Counted from the stretch's first letter, positions 1-6,260 are shown. The stretch: 6,880 nt of DNA from an uncultured Ruminococcus sp. (GCA_937880065.1 CALFMA010000648.1:1-6880); one strand, 5' to 3'. The notes: a model not told the origin generated them from the sequence alone. A program made the numbers and translations.

Positions 1-1
1 A

Positions 2-391
2 TTACTGATTTTCATGGAAGAAATACGGAAGTGCATCGTAAACGTAATGTCTTACAAACCCCCCCCAGTGAGTCTTGCCGGGAGCAACGAGCCAGTAGAG
101 GTTGCCCTTTGAGAAATCGGATGTGTATGTGAAATACTTTGTCTGTGATTTAAGATTTTCCATTTCAGGACGCATATTAGGATAAGCAATATCCTCATCG
201 CCTGTTGCGGCAAGAATGAAGTATTCATTCTGCTTGAAGCCGTGACTGTCAATAGCCTTTGTGAGTGTGCTCATACCCTCCCAGTTATTGCCTGAAAGCG
301 GCATAAAGTAACCAACAAGATCCATATCGTGATCAGCTACACACCATGTTGAAAGTCCGCCCATTGAGAAGCCGCCGTATGCACGTTGCAT
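2..391 (-). pseudogene. C-terminal fragment of a CE1-family (feruloyl/acetyl-xylan-type) esterase
   Basis: This is the back half of an alpha/beta-hydrolase esterase. The nucleophile elbow G-F-S-M-G-G is present (Ser codon 365-367), followed about 57 residues later by a GDEDIAYPNM segment that supplies the acid (Asp codons 197-199 and 191-193). The catalytic His lies in GKTHWGGF (codon 68-70), and the stop is at 2-4. This Ser-Asp-His order and spacing fit feruloyl esterase domains of the kind found in rumen xylanases, which release ferulate or acetate from xylan. The open frame runs on to an ATG at 419-421, but the residues beyond about 385-391 are antisense to an EAL-domain remnant on the plus strand and do not belong to the esterase. 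The N-terminal half, including any signal peptide, is missing, so the fragment is unlikely to work as it stands. A run of eight G (minus strand, 59-66) sits just after the His codon but the frame is intact. The family call is firm; the exact substrate is not known. Confidence 0.72.
381..391. other. Breakpoint joining two truncated genes head to head
   Basis: To the left, minus-strand codons encode a good esterase (…RAYGGFSMGG). To the right, plus-strand codons encode a good EAL terminus (FLKENNCYYAQGY…). Neither protein continues sensibly across this point. The joint lies in or beside the near-palindrome TGCACGTTGCA (380-390), a short inverted repeat of the sort that can promote template switching, inversion or an assembly misjoin. 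The exact base cannot be fixed from sequence alone. Confidence 0.6.
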
Positions 392-504
392 TCTTGAAGG
401 AAAACAACTGCTACTACGCACAGGGTTATCGCTTTGACAAGCCTCTCCCCGTTGAAGTTTTCGAGGAAAGACTCAAGACAAAGATTTTCAATATTGATGA
501 ATAA
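391..504 (+). pseudogene. C-terminal remnant of an EAL-domain c-di-GMP phosphodiesterase
   Basis: Reading the plus strand from 391 gives 37 residues ending at TAA 502-504. They contain NNCYYAQGYRFDKPLPVEVF followed by EERL. This is the hallmark end of EAL domains (consensus like YxQGYxFxKPLPxxEFxxxL), the last strand and helix of the TIM barrel that hydrolyses cyclic di-GMP. Nothing recognisable as EAL lies upstream: the frame stays open to an ATG at 346-348, but that part is antisense to the esterase fragment. The piece is too short for the ORF caller and has lost its catalytic EAL, N, D and K residues, so it is inactive here. In the intact genome the gene was probably a GGDEF-EAL or EAL protein converging on the riboflavin operon, since both would share the bidirectional terminator just downstream. 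Confidence 0.72.
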
Positions 505-512
505 GCACATAA

Positions 513-551
513 CAAAAAGCGTACCGATTGAATTTTCGGTACGCTGTTTTT
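513..551. terminator. Bidirectional intrinsic terminator (rib operon / EAL gene)
   Basis: AGCGTACCGA (518-527) pairs perfectly over 10 bp with TCGGTACGCT (536-545) around an 8-base loop. On the plus strand the stem is followed by GTTTTTT; on the minus strand by TTTTTGTT. It therefore works in both directions, ending the seven-gene riboflavin unit (the last stop codon at 551-553 lies at its edge) and the converging EAL gene. Confidence 0.88.
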
Positions 552-1207
552 TATACAAGTAAATTTTTCACGGCTTTGGGAATTTCAGTTATATCGTCAA
601 CAATTATATCCGCAGCCGATAATTCGCCTTTTTTTCCGTAACCGTAGCCGCAGCCGATTGACTTCAAGCCGTTCTTTTCAGCTGTTTCAATATCGTGAAA
701 TCTGTCGCCGATTACGATAAATTCGCCCTTATGCTGCAAGCTAAACAAGCGAAAAATCTGATATTTCGGGATAAAATCAAATTCCTCGCAGCAGTAGAAA
801 TAATCGAAAAATCGTTGAAGTCTGAACACCCTCGAATGTCGCTCCATATACTTCACACGGCAATTGCTTAGAAAAATCAAAGTATGCCCTTGTGATTTCA
901 ATTCTGCAAGGACTTCCTCGGCATGGGGATATAACGCTCCCTCGCCATTTTCCACACGCTGTCCCATATCCTGCCCCAAAAATATACGGGCATTTTCCTT
1001 GACATCAGCAGGCACATCGGGGAGAAAATTATTCCACATATCCGTTGAATTGAAGCCTAACCAATAGCTGATTTCCTCGTCGGTAAACTCCCTTTCAGCT
1101 ATATAGCCCTTATCCGCAAGCATTTTACAGGTTGCACGAAATGCTGGGGCATAGGTCAGCATTGACTGATGAAGTGTGCCGTCGTAGTCAAAAATAAGAT
1201 TTGCCAT
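551..1207 (-). CDS. HAD-family phosphatase, candidate for the riboflavin-pathway dephosphorylation step
   Basis: The protein has 218 residues and all four haloacid-dehalogenase motifs. Motif I is DYDGT with nucleophile Asp7 and acid Asp9; motif II is LSN with Ser114; motif III is Lys148 in IPKYQ; motif IV is GDRFHD with Asp168 and Asp172. The stretch between motifs I and II (about 15-95) is helix-rich, as in the C1 cap of HAD subfamily IA. It should be a cytoplasmic Mg-dependent phosphomonoesterase. Its ATG (1205-1207) overlaps the ribH stop by one base (TAATG), and GAGGA lies 5 bases upstream inside ribH, so translation is coupled to lumazine synthase. RibD yields a ribitylamino-uracil phosphate that must lose phosphate before RibH can use it. 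In E. coli and B. subtilis, HAD enzymes (YigB, YbjI, YcsE) do this from unlinked loci. The assignment to this step is inferred from position; a phosphoglycolate-type or general phosphatase is the alternative. Confidence 0.85.
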   Translation of the reverse strand: MANLIFDYDGTLHQSMLTYAPAFRATCKMLADKGYIAEREFTDEEISYWLGFNSTDMWNNFLPDVPADVKENARIFLGQDMGQRVENGEGALYPHAEEVLAELKSQGHTLIFLSNCRVKYMERHSRVFRLQRFFDYFYCCEEFDFIPKYQIFRLFSLQHKGEFIVIGDRFHDIETAEKNGLKSIGCGYGYGKKGELSAADIIVDDITEIPKAVKNLLV

Positions 1208-1674
1208 TAGTCCTCAATCTCTCTGATAAGGTTAATCATTTCGATTGCACCCTCTGCACACTCGCTGCCCTTATTGCCAGCCTTGGAGCCTGCTCTCTCG
1301 ATAGCCTGCTCGATATTTTCAGTTGTGATAACACCAAACATAACAGGAATATCGCTGTTAAGTGATACGTGAGCAATTCCCTTTGCAGCCTCGTTGCATA
1401 CGAGGTCATAGTGTGATGTACTGCCTCTGATAATTGCACCAAGACAGATTATAGCGTCATACTTGCCGCTGTCTGCCATTTTCTTTGCAATAAGGGGAAT
1501 TTCAAATGCTCCCGGTACCCACGCAATATCAATGGAATCCTCGGAAATATCGTGTCTTTTGAGAGTATCAACAGCTCCGCCTAAAAGCTTGCTTGTGATA
1601 AACTCGTTGAATCGTGCAACTACGATTCCTATTCTTACATCCTTTGGAATAAGATTGCCTTCGTAAATGTTCAT
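1207..1674 (-). CDS. ribH: 6,7-dimethyl-8-ribityllumazine synthase
   Basis: This enzyme condenses 5-amino-6-ribitylaminouracil with 3,4-dihydroxy-2-butanone 4-phosphate to give the lumazine precursor of riboflavin, normally as a pentamer or a 60-subunit shell. The 155-residue length is standard. Family motifs are clear: ARFNEFIT with Phe22 (substrate stacking), WVPGAFEIP (52-60), [17 protein letters not shown] with catalytic His88, and the phosphate-binding end [18 protein letters not shown] (119-136, including Arg127). The start at 1672-1674 is preceded by a strong AAAGGAGT site about 9 bases away and an 18-base gap from the membrane-protein gene upstream. The stop overlaps the HAD phosphatase start. 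RibH uses the products of RibBA and of RibD plus the phosphatase, and hands lumazine to RibE. Confidence 0.97.
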   Translation of the reverse strand: MNIYEGNLIPKDVRIGIVVARFNEFITSKLLGGAVDTLKRHDISEDSIDIAWVPGAFEIPLIAKKMADSGKYDAIICLGAIIRGSTSHYDLVCNEAAKGIAHVSLNSDIPVMFGVITTENIEQAIERAGSKAGNKGSECAEGAIEMINLIREIED

Positions 1675-1692
1675 TTTATAATACTCCTTTAA

Positions 1693-2217
1693 TCAGTTTT
1701 CAGAGCAATACTGCTCATAATTTTCTTTTAATATCAACGCCAAGCGTTCTTTATCTTCAATTATTTTATATCTTAACGGAATATCATTATTTTTATAATA
1801 CAATTCAAGTATTTCGCCATTTTCCGAAATCAGATATTTATAATTGGATTTCTGGCACATCTTTTTAAAATTGCCGAATACTATTACAGAATTATCTGTT
1901 AGGTAAATATACCTTACAAACAAAAGTCCGAAAAGATAGCAGAACAAGCATATACTCCAGACTATTAGAACAACCAGATTCCATTCTGCTTCATTCCTAT
2001 CGCCGCATATACGAGCCTCTTTATATCGTGAACTTGATATTAATATCCAGCCGATACTCAACGCACACCATAGTATACTCGTTTTATAATTGGTACCCTT
2101 TAGCTTTACTTTATTTTCAGCATATTTTACCCGTTTGAGATAAACAAAATAATCACAAAAACATAATACAAATATAATTGCCATTATCGATAAAATAATA
2201 ATCGACAAAACTTTCAT
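1693..2217 (-). CDS. Unrecognised three-helix membrane protein embedded in the rib operon
   Basis: I do not recognise this 174-residue protein with certainty. It has three hydrophobic segments (about 4-26, 46-62 and 81-104), a positively charged loop at 27-45, and a 70-residue soluble tail. The tail reads YIYLTDNSVIVFGNFKKM, then ENGEILELYYKNND, then YKIIEDKERLALILKENY. By the positive-inside rule the 27-45 loop and the C-terminal tail face the cytoplasm. The alternating strands of the tail followed by a final helix resemble small bacterial PH-like or DUF5673-type domains seen after membrane helices in Clostridia; this is a weak impression. The gene is visibly more A+T-rich than its neighbours, which suggests later arrival. 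GGTGAG lies 6 bases before the ATG, and the gene sits 16 bases after ribBA and 18 before ribH, so it is co-transcribed. It does not look like RibU, which has about six helices. The tail has no catalytic motif I can name. Confidence 0.8.
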   Translation of the reverse strand: MKVLSIIILSIMAIIFVLCFCDYFVYLKRVKYAENKVKLKGTNYKTSILWCALSIGWILISSSRYKEARICGDRNEAEWNLVVLIVWSICLFCYLFGLLFVRYIYLTDNSVIVFGNFKKMCQKSNYKYLISENGEILELYYKNNDIPLRYKIIEDKERLALILKENYEQYCSEN

Positions 2218-2233
2218 AATTACTCACCGCCAA

Positions 2234-3433
2234 TCAGTAATCAAGAATATGCCCCATTCTGTCACGCTTAGTTTTGAGATAAAACAAGTCATAAGCCGTA
2301 GCGTCCATTTGAATAGCCACACGCTCCTTGATTTCAAGCCCGAATCCGCTTAAACCGTAAATCTTTTCGGGATTATTCGTCAGCAGTCGGAGAGTCTTAC
2401 AGCCAAGTTCACGCAAAATCTGTGCACCGATGTAATACTCACGCATATCCCCGGGGAAGCCAAGAGCAAGATTAGCGTCAAGGGTATCCATTCCGCCGTC
2501 CTGCAACTCATAGGCACGGAGCTTGTTTACAAGTCCGATTCCTCTGCCCTCCTGACGCATATAGAGCAGAATTCCCCTGCCCTCTTTTTCAATCTGCGTC
2601 ATAGCTGCGGCAAACTGCTGACCGCAATCGCATTTGAGTGAGCCGAAAGCATCGCCTGTAAGACATTCAGAATGTACACGGCAGAGAATGTCTTCGCCAT
2701 TGCCAATATCGCCCTTTACAAGTGCAACGTGATGTTCGCCGTTAAGCTTATTAACAAAGCATACGGCACGGAATTCGCCGTATTTCGTGGGAAGTTTCGT
2801 ATCTGCGGCAAGTTCTACAAGGGTTTCGTTAACCTTGCGGTATTCTTTCAGAGCCTTAATGGTAATGAATTTCATTCCCCATTCTACAGCCTTTTTCTGC
2901 AATTCCTCCGCACGCATCATTGTGCCGTCATCACGCATAATTTCACAGCAAAGACCACATTCTTTCAAGCCTGCAAGACGCATAAGGTCAACTGTAGCTT
3001 CTGTATGCCCCTCACGTTCAAGAACGCCGTTTTTCTTTGCCATAAGCGGAAACATATGACCGGGACGGCGGAAATCTTCGGGCTTTGCATCATCTGCAAC
3101 TGCCATACGTGCTGTAAATCCACGCTCCTCTGCGGAAATTCCCGTTGTAGTTTCAACGTGGTCAATTGATACAGTAAAGGCTGTGCTGTGATTATCTGTA
3201 TTATAATCAACCATTTGCCCTAAATGAAGCTTATGACAAAGCTCAATGCTCATAGGCATACATATGAGGCCCTTTGCCTGAGCCGCCATAAAATTGACAT
3301 TTTCCGTTGTGGCAAATTCAGCGGCACAAATCATATCGCCTTCGTTTTCCCTGTCCTCGTCATCGGTAACAAGGATAATTTCGCCGTTTCTTAAAGCTTC
3401 AAGAGCTTCCTCTACGGTATTGTACTGAAACAT
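2234..3433 (-). CDS. ribBA: Bifunctional 3,4-dihydroxy-2-butanone-4-phosphate synthase / GTP cyclohydrolase II
   Basis: One 399-residue cytoplasmic protein opens both branches of riboflavin synthesis. The N-terminal RibB half (about 1-200) turns ribulose 5-phosphate into dihydroxybutanone phosphate; it shows [11 protein letters not shown] (23-33), [23 protein letters not shown] and [12 protein letters not shown] (139-150, with metal ligand His143) and [10 protein letters not shown]. The C-terminal RibA half (about 205-399) opens GTP. Its zinc cysteines are Cys257, Cys268 and Cys270 in [27 protein letters not shown] (291-301) and LTNNPEK (352-357) complete the active site. Both halves look intact, and the length is typical for fused RibBA. 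The ATG (3431-3433) has GAGGAG about 8 bases upstream. It lies 18 bases after the lipoprotein gene rather than directly after ribE, as would be usual in B. subtilis-type operons. Confidence 0.97.
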   Translation of the reverse strand: MFQYNTVEEALEALRNGEIILVTDDEDRENEGDMICAAEFATTENVNFMAAQAKGLICMPMSIELCHKLHLGQMVDYNTDNHSTAFTVSIDHVETTTGISAEERGFTARMAVADDAKPEDFRRPGHMFPLMAKKNGVLEREGHTEATVDLMRLAGLKECGLCCEIMRDDGTMMRAEELQKKAVEWGMKFITIKALKEYRKVNETLVELAADTKLPTKYGEFRAVCFVNKLNGEHHVALVKGDIGNGEDILCRVHSECLTGDAFGSLKCDCGQQFAAAMTQIEKEGRGILLYMRQEGRGIGLVNKLRAYELQDGGMDTLDANLALGFPGDMREYYIGAQILRELGCKTLRLLTNNPEKIYGLSGFGLEIKERVAIQMDATAYDLFYLKTKRDRMGHILDY

Positions 3434-3451
3434 TAAAAATTCTCCTCAATC

Positions 3452-4264
3452 TTATTTATTTACTTTAACACTACCCACATCAGCTTTAAGAGTAACATTA
3501 CATTTATCATCAATTACAACTACTTGTTTCTTGCCAACATAATCTTTCGACTCGGATTTTTCTTCAAAATCAAGTCCCTGTGTATCTACATCAATATCTC
3601 CCACATCTGCAACAAGCTGAAGATTACATTCATCAACGCTTTCAAGGGAAATGTCGATATTTCCCACATCGGCATTAATTTCAGAATTCCCATTAATTGT
3701 TAAATTATTGCAATCAATATTTCCAACATCTGCATCTACTTTGAAATCGCCCACAAGGCTGTCAAGCTTGACATTTCCCACATCAGCTGTAACATCAAAT
3801 GAACCTTTCAGCTTATTCAGGTGAATATCGCCCACATCGGATTCAATGTTAAAGTCGGAAAATTCGCTTGGCAGCGTGATTTCAAGGTCAGCTGTCAGAT
3901 TTACAAAACGGGTATCAAAATCCTTTTCAACCGATTTGATATAAACCGTTTTATTTTTCACTTCTGTGATAATCTTTGCATTTTCAATGGCAGCACTAAC
4001 CTTATCTTCATTTACACCATTGCTTGTGAATTTCACATCTACGTCAACATTTTTTGTATCGCCGTATTCAACGCTGATTTTGCCCACATTAATATTGACA
4101 TCAAGCTTTGTTGCCTTTTCAGGCTCAATATTCAATGTTTCCGACTTAGTTTGCTTGAATTTCCAGTCATTGTTCACTTCAATATCATTGCCGTTTACTT
4201 TTACGGAACAAGAACTTAAAGCCATTGCGGCTAAAACTGTTGATGCTAAAATAAACTTTTTCAT
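3452..4264 (-). CDS. DUF4097-like repeat lipoprotein inserted between ribE and ribBA
   Basis: This is a predicted surface lipoprotein of 270 residues. It starts MKKFILAST, has a hydrophobic signal and the lipobox LSSC with Cys19 as the lipidated residue. An in-frame ATG exists at 4319-4321, but that would overlap the end of ribE and bury the signal. AAAGGGGAT lies just upstream of the ATG at 4262-4264, which fixes the start. The mature part is acidic and rich in strands, with a DVG motif repeated at residues 143, 161, 179, 199, 220 and 262, and a diverged NVG at 59. The period is 18-21 residues (the last step is twice 21), with units such as ADVGNIDI or SDVGDIHL. This fits the one-sided beta-solenoid of DUF4097 'putative adhesin' proteins. 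No enzymatic residues are seen, and no link to flavin is known for the family. Its 19-base gap to ribE and 18-base gap to ribBA put it under FMN riboswitch control. Confidence 0.88.
   Translation of the reverse strand: MKKFILASTVLAAMALSSCSVKVNGNDIEVNNDWKFKQTKSETLNIEPEKATKLDVNINVGKISVEYGDTKNVDVDVKFTSNGVNEDKVSAAIENAKIITEVKNKTVYIKSVEKDFDTRFVNLTADLEITLPSEFSDFNIESDVGDIHLNKLKGSFDVTADVGNVKLDSLVGDFKVDADVGNIDCNNLTINGNSEINADVGNIDISLESVDECNLQLVADVGDIDVDTQGLDFEEKSESKDYVGKKQVVVIDDKCNVTLKADVGSVKVNK
3474..3840 (-). repeat. DVG-encoding tandem repeat units within the lipoprotein gene
   Basis: The plus strand shows CCCACATC followed by AGC, TGC or GGC at 3474-3484, 3600-3610, 3663-3673, 3777-3787 and 3831-3840, with a one-base variant (CCAACATCTGC) at 3723-3733. 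Read on the minus strand these are the (A/S)DVG codons. Spacing is 54-63 bases, with one double step of 126. A diverged seventh copy, CCCACATTAAT, lies at 4083-4093. The DNA repeat is the coding trace of a protein solenoid that grew by duplication. Confidence 0.85.
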
Positions 4265-4283
4265 AATAAAATCCCCTTTAATT

Positions 4284-4931
4284 TTAAACAAACCCGTTTG
4301 ATGAAAGAAAAGACATATCAATGCCGCTGTTCTGCGATTTTTCAGCAGGCTTCATAAGCTTTTCCACGTATTTTCCTATAATATCATTTTCAAGATTGAC
4401 CCTCTGTCCCTTTGATTTTGTGGGAAGAATGGTCATTTCAGCGGTATGAGGTATAACAGATACGCTGAAATCCCTGTCAGTTACTCTTGCTACGGTAAGG
4501 CTGATGCCGTCAATTGCAATTGAGCCTTTTTCCACGATATACCGTATAATATCGGCATTTGCCGAAATCGTGTACCATATGGCAATTCCGTCATTGACAA
4601 TATCAGTGATTATTCCCGTACCGTCAATATGCCCCGAAACGATATGGCCGCCAAATCGCCCATTTGCCGCCATAGCACGTTCAAGGTTAACCTTGCTGCC
4701 CTGACGGAGTTCCCCTAAAGATGAACGGCTGAGGGTTTCATTCATAACATCAGCCTGAAATATACTTCCGTCAGTTTTCGTTACCGTAAGACAAACACCG
4801 TTTACAGCGATACTATCCCCAAGGTGAACGTCCTCCAGCACTTTTTTTGCCTCAATGACAATAAAAGAATTGCTGCCGTTACGCTGAATATTCTTCACCG
4901 TGCCAATTTCTTCAATTATCCCTGTGAACAT
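4284..4931 (-). CDS. ribE: Riboflavin synthase, alpha chain
   Basis: This enzyme carries out the final step: two lumazine molecules dismutate to one riboflavin and one ribitylaminouracil, in a cytoplasmic trimer. The protein has 215 residues and two tandem lumazine-binding barrels. The first starts with the diagnostic MFTGIIEE and contains SIAVNGVCLTV (about 40-50). The second begins near GHIVSGHIDGTG (about 95-106) and repeats the motif as SIAIDGISLTV, followed by SVIPHTAEMT. The internal duplication is intact. The first 20 bases overlap the end of ribD, with AGGGTGA a few bases upstream of the ATG, so translation is probably coupled to ribD. The tail after the second barrel (PAEKSQNSGIDMSFLSSNGFV region) is a variable extension. 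Confidence 0.97.
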   Translation of the reverse strand: MFTGIIEEIGTVKNIQRNGSNSFIVIEAKKVLEDVHLGDSIAVNGVCLTVTKTDGSIFQADVMNETLSRSSLGELRQGSKVNLERAMAANGRFGGHIVSGHIDGTGIITDIVNDGIAIWYTISANADIIRYIVEKGSIAIDGISLTVARVTDRDFSVSVIPHTAEMTILPTKSKGQRVNLENDIIGKYVEKLMKPAEKSQNSGIDMSFLSSNGFV

Positions 4932-6018
4932 TTTTCACCCTGCTTTCTATGAGAATATCGCCGCCAATTGTCTTAATCTGCCTGTCATACAGCATTACGC
5001 ACTCGTCGGGAGAAGCCGCACCAATTCCCGAAACGGCTGTAGGAGCAGTCTTTCCGCCGAAAATCTTAGGGGCAATATAAGTCTGCACCTTGCTGACTAT
5101 GCCCGATTTCAAGGCTGACCAATTCAGCTCGCCGCCGCCCTCTAAAAGAATGCTGTCGATTTTGAAATCCCTGCCTAAAATAATCATCAGTTCATTCAAA
5201 TCAATATGACCGTCCTTTTCGGAAACTCGCACAATCTGACAGCCTGCCGCTTCAAATGCCGCTGTATCGCCCTTTGAGCAGGCAATAATTGTGGGAATTT
5301 CCCCAGCTGTACGGACAATATTGCTGTCCAACGGAGTACGCAGATTTGTGTCGCATACAATACGAACAGGATTTTTTCCGCCCTCAATACGGCAGGTAAG
5401 CATTGGATTATCCGCAAGAACTGTCCCAACTCCTACCATAATTCCCATATGCTTCAAACGGTCAAGATGAACATTTTCCCTTGCCGCTTCACCTGTTATC
5501 CATTGTGATTTCCCCGTATAACAGGCAATTTTCCCGTCCATAGTCATTGCGTATTTCATAGTTACAAAGGGAGTTTTTTTCGTGATGTAATGGAAAAAAA
5601 TCTCGTTAAGGCTGTCACATTCCTCTTTTAAAATACCCTCAGTAACCTCAATTCCCTTTTCACGGAGAATTGCGGCTCCCTTTCCTGCCACAAGCGGGTT
5701 AGGGTCTGATGAGCCAATAAATACACGCTTGATTTTATGCTCTATAATCGCTTCTGTGCAAGGAGGCGTTTTTCCGTAGTGACAACAGGGTTCAAGGGTA
5801 ACGTACATATCCGCCCCTGTACAGTCAATTCCACGGCTGTCGCAATCCGCAAAAGCATTTCTCTCGGCGTGAAGCTCTCCGCATTTACGATGATAACCTT
5901 GTCCGATTATTTCACCGTTTCTGACTATTACTGCTCCCACCATTGGGTTTGGATTTACAAATCCTATGCCTTTTTTTGCAAATTCAATTGCCGCCGCCAT
6001 AAATTTCTCGTGGTACAT
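4912..6018 (-). CDS. ribD: Bifunctional diaminohydroxyphosphoribosylaminopyrimidine deaminase / 5-amino-6-(5-phosphoribosylamino)uracil reductase
   Basis: This 368-residue protein carries out the second and third steps after GTP ring opening. The N-terminal CMP/dCMP-deaminase-like zinc domain (about 1-145) has HAE with His50 and catalytic Glu52, and PCCHYGKTPPC with zinc ligands Cys78 and Cys87. The C-terminal DHFR-like NADPH-dependent reductase domain (about 148-368) shows MKYAMTMDGKIA, VGVGTVLADNP (195-205) and LLEGGGELNW (291-300). The frame is open to an ATG at 6118-6120, but that start lies inside the riboswitch. The ATG at 6016-6018 has AAGGAGG 5 bases upstream and gives the usual N-terminus just before the NPNPMVGAV motif, so it is preferred. 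This is the first gene of the unit, directly behind the riboswitch terminator, and its end overlaps ribE by 20 bases. Confidence 0.97.
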   Translation of the reverse strand: MYHEKFMAAAIEFAKKGIGFVNPNPMVGAVIVRNGEIIGQGYHRKCGELHAERNAFADCDSRGIDCTGADMYVTLEPCCHYGKTPPCTEAIIEHKIKRVFIGSSDPNPLVAGKGAAILREKGIEVTEGILKEECDSLNEIFFHYITKKTPFVTMKYAMTMDGKIACYTGKSQWITGEAARENVHLDRLKHMGIMVGVGTVLADNPMLTCRIEGGKNPVRIVCDTNLRTPLDSNIVRTAGEIPTIIACSKGDTAAFEAAGCQIVRVSEKDGHIDLNELMIILGRDFKIDSILLEGGGELNWSALKSGIVSKVQTYIAPKIFGGKTAPTAVSGIGAASPDECVMLYDRQIKTIGGDILIESRVKNVHRDN

Positions 6019-6023
6019 ACATA

Positions 6024-6030
6024 CCTCCTT
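6024..6030 (-). promoter_or_regulatory. Ribosome binding site of ribD
   Basis: The minus strand reads AAGGAGG, then TATGT, then ATG. This near-perfect Shine-Dalgarno decides the ribD start at 6018. It lies 4 bases beyond the terminator U-tract, so it remains free in the read-through transcript; control is by termination rather than by hiding this site. Confidence 0.85.
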
Positions 6031-6034
6031 CAAC

Positions 6035-6059
6035 AAAAAAATCCCCGAAAAATCGGGGA
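6035..6059 (-). terminator. Riboswitch-controlled intrinsic terminator
   Basis: On the minus strand TCCCCGA (6059-6053) pairs with TCGGGGA (6048-6042) around a 4-base T loop, followed by seven T (6041-6035). It lies between the FMN aptamer and ribD. An alternative pairing competes with it: GGATTATCTG (6087-6078, the 3' side of aptamer helix P1) can pair with CAGATTTCGTCC (6068-6057) through ATCTG/CAGAT and GGA/TCC. That would use up the left arm of the terminator. With FMN bound, P1 holds its 3' strand and the terminator forms. Confidence 0.85.
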
Positions 6060-6080
6060 CGAAATCTGTCTTATCAGCAG

Positions 6081-6214
6081 ATAATCCTCTCACATCCGGA
6101 CTTATGCGAAGTTTTCGCACTCACCGTCGGCTTCGGAATTTCACCGAATCAACCGCATAAGCGGCTCACAGGCTGTACTGTCGGTAGGGATTTTCACCCT
6201 GCCCCGAAGATTAT
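6081..6214 (-). ncRNA. FMN riboswitch (RFN element) aptamer
   Basis: The minus strand contains the conserved RFN blocks in order. These are CTTCGGGGCAGGGTGAAAAT then CCCTACCGACAGTACAGCCTG (P2 and the start of P3), then GTGAGCCGC, GATTCGGTGAAATTCCGAAG, CCGACGGTGAGTG and AGTCCGGATG. The closing helix P1 is ATAATCTTC (6214-6206) with GAGGATTAT (6089-6081), 9 pairs with one G-U. P3 appears as ACAG/CTGT, where the common form is GCGG/CCGC, a compensated change. The P6 region is capped by a TGCGAA/TTCGCA hairpin. Binding of FMN represses the rib operon by favouring the downstream terminator. Confidence is very high. Confidence 0.97.
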
Positions 6215-6220
6215 ACATAC

Positions 6221-6249
6221 ATTATACCATACTGTTATATTTTTGTCAA
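6221..6249 (-). promoter_or_regulatory. Consensus housekeeping (sigma-A) promoter of the rib operon
   Basis: The minus strand has a perfect -35 TTGACA (6249-6244), a 17-base spacer and a perfect -10 TATAAT (6226-6221), with an added TGG extension directly before the -10. The expected start is A at about 6214, which is the first base of aptamer helix P1. Regulation is therefore likely to rest on the riboswitch rather than on initiation. Confidence 0.9.
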
Positions 6250-6260
6250 TGATTTTGAAA

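Noticed and set aside
392..421. Esterase start at the ATG at 419-421
   Set aside because: The first 10-11 residues are antisense to a clearly better plus-strand EAL terminus and have no ribosome binding site, so this is not a genuine N-terminus.
2672..3169. Long plus-strand open frame (165 codons) opposite ribBA
   Set aside because: It is antisense to a fully conserved enzyme gene, is Cys/Phe-rich with no family features, and is a shadow of ribBA codon use.
3474..3840. CCCACATC repeats as operator or CRISPR-like sites
   Set aside because: They keep codon phase and encode the DVG motif of a protein solenoid, so no DNA-level role is needed.
3821..4301. Plus-strand open frames opposite the lipoprotein gene
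   Set aside because: They are complement of the DVG repeat coding sequence, without ribosome sites or recognisable domains.
4265..4321. Extended start of the lipoprotein at an ATG at 4319-4321
   Set aside because: It overlaps the end of ribE, lacks a good ribosome site and would place the signal peptide 19 residues inside; the MKKFILAST start has AAAGGGGAT upstream.
6019..6120. N-terminal extension of ribD starting at an ATG at 6118-6120
   Set aside because: The extension is translated from the riboswitch aptamer and terminator; the start at 6018 has a perfect Shine-Dalgarno and gives the normal RibD N-terminus.
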